A stretch of DNA of 10,823 nt from an uncultured Clostridia bacterium (GTDB lineage: Bacteria > Bacillota > Clostridia > Christensenellales > Borkfalkiaceae), in the NCBI GenBank assembly GCA_947177495.1, contig CAMWUS010000034.1, positions 1 through 10,823 on the forward strand. Reading direction: 5' to 3'. A program made the position numbers and the translations under genes. Shown here piece by piece: positions 8,472-10,823 of the stretch (position 1 is the first letter of the stretch; every line of letters starts with the position of its first letter). The notes under the pieces are model-generated. The model was not told where the DNA came from. It searched no databases and saw only the letters and a program-made list of their open reading frames with translations.

Positions 8472-10060
8472 TATTTTGTCTCGCTTTCCTCTGCGGAGGG
8501 CTCTTCGGGCGTTGTGTTTTCCGTTGCTTCGGGCGCCGTTTCTTCGCTCGTTTCTTCGTTAGGCGTTTCCGCTTCGGTCATCTCTTCGTTTACTGCTTCT
8601 GCTTCTTCCGAAACTTCTTGTATGGTATTGCCGGTCGTTTCGTCTTTGGCAATCGCTTTCATAATCTTCTTTTCGTTATAGAACAGCAGGATAGCCGCAC
8701 CGAAGATACAGAACGCAACGGCTACGATTCCCACAATCGTCATTCCGAGGGTGGAAGCGCTGATGTCGTTGTTGTTGGTGTTTTGCGTCGTGCCGATAAT
8801 GGCGAGGGAGGTAAAGAGGAGCATGGCGAGCGATTGCCCGAATTTCATGGCAAACGTACGTGCCGCAAAGAACATACCCTCGCGGTTTTCGCCCGTGGTA
8901 ACGCCGTCCGCTTCGGCAACGTCGGCTACAATGGACTGCGGGATAATTCCGAGCAGCGCCATGGGGAAGGCGGCAATCACGCAAATGAGCACGCCGAACA
9001 CCACGCCCGGGATTTTGCCGATACCGAGCAAGCCGGGGTTTTCGGCGGTTCCCAAAATGCCGATAAGAGTTGCAATCACGTAAGCGAGCGCCAAACCGAG
9101 GAAGCCCGCAATCGTCAGTTTCTTTTTCCCGAATTTTTTCACGAGCTTGGATACGACGGGATAGAATGCCGCGGAAAGCACGGTCATGCCTCCGAGGAAG
9201 TACATCGTGAACGATTCGCTGATGTTCATGGATACCTTTACGAAGAAGGGCAGTCCCGTTTGGAAAAGCGTAAGTCCTACCCAATACATAATATCCGATA
9301 AGGCGAACGTGCGGAAGTCCTTGTTTTTAAAGGTCGCGACAAGCGATTTGAACATGTTCGCGTTAGACGGCACCGCATCGACGAAGTCCTTTTCTCTAAG
9401 GAACAAGGTAGGAATCAACATGCAAACCGCGGCGATGATCGCAAGCACGATAAAGCAGATACGGTAGCTCCATGCAAATCCCACGCCGCCGCGCAGTAAA
9501 CCTGCGAACACGAAAGGGGTGTAAGCGAGCAGTGTTCCCGCAAAGTAGGTCAGCGAAATCGCCGTCGAGATAAACATGCGGTCGTCCTGCGTTTTGCCGA
9601 ACTCGGAAATGAGCGCGTTGTACGGTGTGCAGTACATCGTCATGAACAGGTAGAACAGTACGATGAAAATGGAAATCCAAGCAATGTTCCAACCGCTTAT
9701 TTTTTGTACGGGTGCGCAGAAGAGCAGCACGGTTACAACGGCGAGCGGGATTGCGGCATACTGCATAAAGGGAATGCGCCGCCCGCGCTTATTTTTACTG
9801 CGGTCGGATAGTGATGCGATCAACGGGTCGGTCACCGCGTCGAAGATACGGCTTAGCGCCGTCACCAATCCCAAAACGGTGAGGAAACCGCCGATCACAA
9901 GCCCCGGCACGATGTATTGCATCGCACCGCCTTGCGCAATGTCGGACTCGGTGGGCAGATAGAAGGTAACGAACCAAGCGCTGATAATGCCGCTTAGCGT
10001 CGACCAACCGAGTTGACCTACCGCAAAAATCCACATTTGTTTTTTCGTTAGTCTTTTCAT
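8471..10060 (-). CDS. GPH (MelB-like) family sugar/cation symporter of the MFS superfamily
   Basis: I favour the ATG at 10060 (MKRLTKKQMWIFAVGQLGW), because family members start like this; an in-frame GTG at 10096 would add 12 residues with no counterpart and has its SD fused to it. About 12 hydrophobic segments are visible. The stretch RIFDAVTDP continues to LSDRSKNKRGRR, the family signature between helices 2 and 3; its two Asp (residues 74 and 78 from this start) align with MelB cation-binding D55 and D59. GPH proteins import glycosides, pentosides or galactosides with Na+ or H+. The core is followed by an unusual acidic tail of 58 residues with 21 Asp/Glu and only two Lys, absent from typical members of about 450-470 residues. 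The gene is followed by the hydrolase (TAATG overlap), so the substrate is probably an alpha-galactoside-type oligosaccharide. TAA stop at 8471-8473. Confidence 0.9.
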   Translation of the reverse strand: MKRLTKKQMWIFAVGQLGWSTLSGIISAWFVTFYLPTESDIAQGGAMQYIVPGLVIGGFLTVLGLVTALSRIFDAVTDPLIASLSDRSKNKRGRRIPFMQYAAIPLAVVTVLLFCAPVQKISGWNIAWISIFIVLFYLFMTMYCTPYNALISEFGKTQDDRMFISTAISLTYFAGTLLAYTPFVFAGLLRGGVGFAWSYRICFIVLAIIAAVCMLIPTLFLREKDFVDAVPSNANMFKSLVATFKNKDFRTFALSDIMYWVGLTLFQTGLPFFVKVSMNISESFTMYFLGGMTVLSAAFYPVVSKLVKKFGKKKLTIAGFLGLALAYVIATLIGILGTAENPGLLGIGKIPGVVFGVLICVIAAFPMALLGIIPQSIVADVAEADGVTTGENREGMFFAARTFAMKFGQSLAMLLFTSLAIIGTTQNTNNNDISASTLGMTIVGIVAVAFCIFGAAILLFYNEKKIMKAIAKDETTGNTIQEVSEEAEAVNEEMTEAETPNEETSEETAPEATENTTPEEPSAEESETK

Positions 10061-10101
10061 GACTTGTTTGAGCGTTTCGCCCGAAGAAACGCTCACCCCC
10101 T
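10061..10101 (-). promoter_or_regulatory. Transporter leader: strong SD separated from the ATG by a perfect hairpin
   Basis: Read on the minus strand, AGGGGG (10101-10096), running on as AGGGGGTGA, is a near-perfect anti-SD match but ends 35 nt before the favoured ATG (10060). Between them is an uninterrupted 9-bp inverted repeat, GAGCGTTTC (10094-10086) and GAAACGCTC (10078-10070), with loop TTCGGGC (10085-10079). Folding it would bring the SD to roughly ten bases from the ATG. No T-run follows, so it is not a terminator. The alternative is a GTG start at 10096, directly abutting the SD and therefore poorly spaced. Confidence 0.55.
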
Positions 10102-10112
10102 AAATGTATTTT

Positions 10113-10135
10113 GACTTGCGTCGAGCTCGCAAGTT
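10113..10135 (-). other. Small inverted repeat in the tetR-transporter gap
   Basis: CGCAAGT (10128-10134) is the reverse complement of ACTTGCG (10114-10120), with a 7-base loop containing the GAGCTC palindrome; a G-U pair could extend it by one. It begins a few bases after the regulator stop. On the minus strand it is followed by CAAAATAC, not a T-run, so it is unlikely to terminate. It may be an RNA element of the transporter leader, a processing site or a protein-binding palindrome. Confidence 0.3.
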
Positions 10136-10141
10136 TTCATT

Positions 10142-10750
10142 TCAGCTACGCTTTTTGAGTTTATATAGAATGATTTCCGTCAGCGTTGCAATTTCTTCTT
10201 CTTTATTTGTACCGATGTCCTGCCACACGATATCGGCGGAGGAGAGCTTTTTGCATAGCTCCAACAGCGCGTGAGTTGTCGCGTAGTAGAAAGGTTCCCA
10301 TTTGCCTACGGGTGCGATACTGCCGTCAAAAACGCCTTGTGTGTACGCTTCGAAGCAAAGTGCTTTGAACATATCCAGCCCCGAGGCGTATTCGGTGCGG
10401 TCGGTTTTTCCTTCGCCGAGCATAAATGCGTCGAATTCGTTAATGAATTAAAAAAATTCTCGGTGCGAAGAAAAAATCTTCAAGTAGCTTCTATAAAACA
10501 TTGCAAGCTTTTCCCAACCGTTTGCCGCCTTGCTTAGGTCGAAATACTCTTCGAAGATGCTTTTTTGAAGCTTGGCGGCTGCGGCGCAAACCAAATTGTG
10601 TTTCGTGGAAAAATAGCGGTAAATCGTTGCTTCTCCAACGCTTGCGCGCGCGGCAATATCGTGCATAGTCACTTCGTTTATCGAGCGCTCTAAAAATAAA
10701 GCACCCGCTTCGTCTAGTATAAAATTCAACTTTGCGTCTTTTATCGTCAT
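10142..10750 (-). pseudogene. TetR-family transcriptional regulator interrupted by an in-frame TAA
   Basis: The start is ATG at 10750, with GGAGG three bases upstream (a short spacing). Codons 1-100 encode a typical TetR DNA-binding domain: EAGALFLERSINEVTMHDIA, then SVGEATIYRYFSTKHNLV, with the helix-turn-helix at about residues 27-48. Codon 101 (10450-10448) is TAA. The same frame then continues as FINEFDAFMLGEGKTDRTEY and on to KLKKRS at TGA (10144-10142). HREFF plus FINEFDAF reads as one uninterrupted TetR ligand-domain segment, so a single substitution (for example AAA or CAA to TAA) explains the break; no frameshift is needed. The full length would be 202 codons, normal for the family. 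As written, it gives a 100-residue fragment lacking the ligand/dimerisation domain, and a 93-residue remainder could only start at the ATG at 10423. It precedes the transporter operon and would be its local regulator. It could also be a sequencing or assembly error. Confidence 0.82.
10162..10191 (-). promoter_or_regulatory. Possible internal promoter for the transporter operon
   Basis: Within the 3' end of the regulator gene, TTGCAA (10191-10186) lies 18 bp before TATATA (10167-10162) on the minus strand. If used, it would give a leader of about 55 nt up to the strong SD, including both hairpins, and let the three downstream genes be transcribed without the tetR promoter. Both hexamers are imperfect and lie in coding sequence, so this is weak. 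Confidence 0.22.
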
Positions 10751-10764
10751 ATTCCTCCAATTTT

Positions 10765-10781
10765 TGATAGTTGCTCTATCA
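10765..10781. promoter_or_regulatory. Palindromic operator candidate in the tetR leader
   Basis: TGATAG (10765-10770) and CTATCA (10776-10781) are perfect inverted repeats around a 5-base centre (TTGCT). They lie between the predicted tetR transcript start (near 10797) and its ribosome site (10758-10754). The size and position fit an autoregulatory TetR-family operator. The half-site TGATA/TATCA recurs at 10785-10812 and at the M60 gene promoter. Confidence 0.5.
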
Positions 10782-10784
10782 TTT

Positions 10785-10812
10785 TGATATATAAATTATC
10801 CAAATTATATCA
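10785..10812 (-). promoter_or_regulatory. tetR promoter -10 with overlapping inverted half-sites
   Basis: On the minus strand TATAAT (10809-10804) is preceded by TGA (10812-10810), forming an extended -10; a -35 would lie just beyond the right edge. The -10 is nested in a wider inverted repeat, TGATATA and TATATCA (10812-10806 and 10791-10785), 14 bases apart. The order TGATATAAT, three bases, GATAA, A/T run, TATCA is shared with the protease promoter at 957-982. Confidence 0.5.
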
Positions 10813-10823
10813 CAGGGTAGGGT

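Noticed and set aside
8462..9301. A 279-residue plus-strand frame opposite the transporter
   Set aside because: It is fully antisense to a clear GPH symporter and has an Arg/Phe/His-rich composition typical of a shadow frame.
10142..10423. The 93-residue frame as an independent small gene
   Set aside because: It continues a TetR ligand domain in the same frame as the upstream half, with no ribosome site suited to the ATG at 10423, so it is better read as the remainder of a broken gene.
10448..10450. TAA as a reassigned sense codon
   Set aside because: TAA is the natural terminator of the protease, transporter and GT-B genes in this window, and no other in-frame TAA interrupts a gene.

Overview
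The window carries six protein-coding loci in two convergent blocks and looks like a piece of a chromosome from an uncultured Bacillota (Clostridia-type, probably gut) bacterium. The lineage is inferred from a DUF1848 protein, AGGAGG-type ribosome sites, extended -10 promoters, a GPH sugar symporter with a cytoplasmic GH36-type enzyme, and a very large membrane-anchored M60 protease. No rRNA, tRNA, insertion sequence or CRISPR array is visible, and codon use looks uniform across the window.

Plus strand (1-5357). A DUF1848 protein, cut at its 5' end by the window edge, is followed by a short gap containing an extended -10 promoter and a 1452-residue surface protein. That protein has a long Lys/Ala/Thr-rich cytoplasmic tail, one membrane anchor, an M60-like (enhancin/mucinase) metalloprotease domain with HEYHH plus a downstream Glu, and several C-terminal beta-sandwich modules including an F5/8 type C (CBM32-like) domain. 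A strong bidirectional terminator (5370-5409) separates it from the convergent block.

Minus strand (10823 down to 5422). A TetR-family regulator is broken by one in-frame TAA. It is followed by a GPH-family sugar/cation symporter, a GH36-type alpha-galactosidase-like enzyme and a GT-B, MGDG-synthase/MurG-like glycosyltransferase-type protein. The last three are tightly coupled: TAATG between transporter and hydrolase, GTGA between hydrolase and glycosyltransferase. The transporter has an unusual leader in which a perfect 9-bp hairpin lies between a strong Shine-Dalgarno sequence and the likely ATG.

How the parts may work together (inference): the surface M60 protease with glycan-binding modules attacks O-glycosylated proteins such as mucin; liberated oligosaccharides enter through the symporter; the cytoplasmic GH36 enzyme removes alpha-linked galactose-type residues; and the GT-B protein may feed a sugar into a cell-envelope glycoconjugate. 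The M60 and tetR promoters share the pattern TGATATAAT-N3-GATAA-(A/T)n-TATCA, so the two blocks may answer to one regulator whose gene is interrupted in this genome. Shared regulation and substrate are hypotheses. The domain calls rest on motifs visible in the translations.
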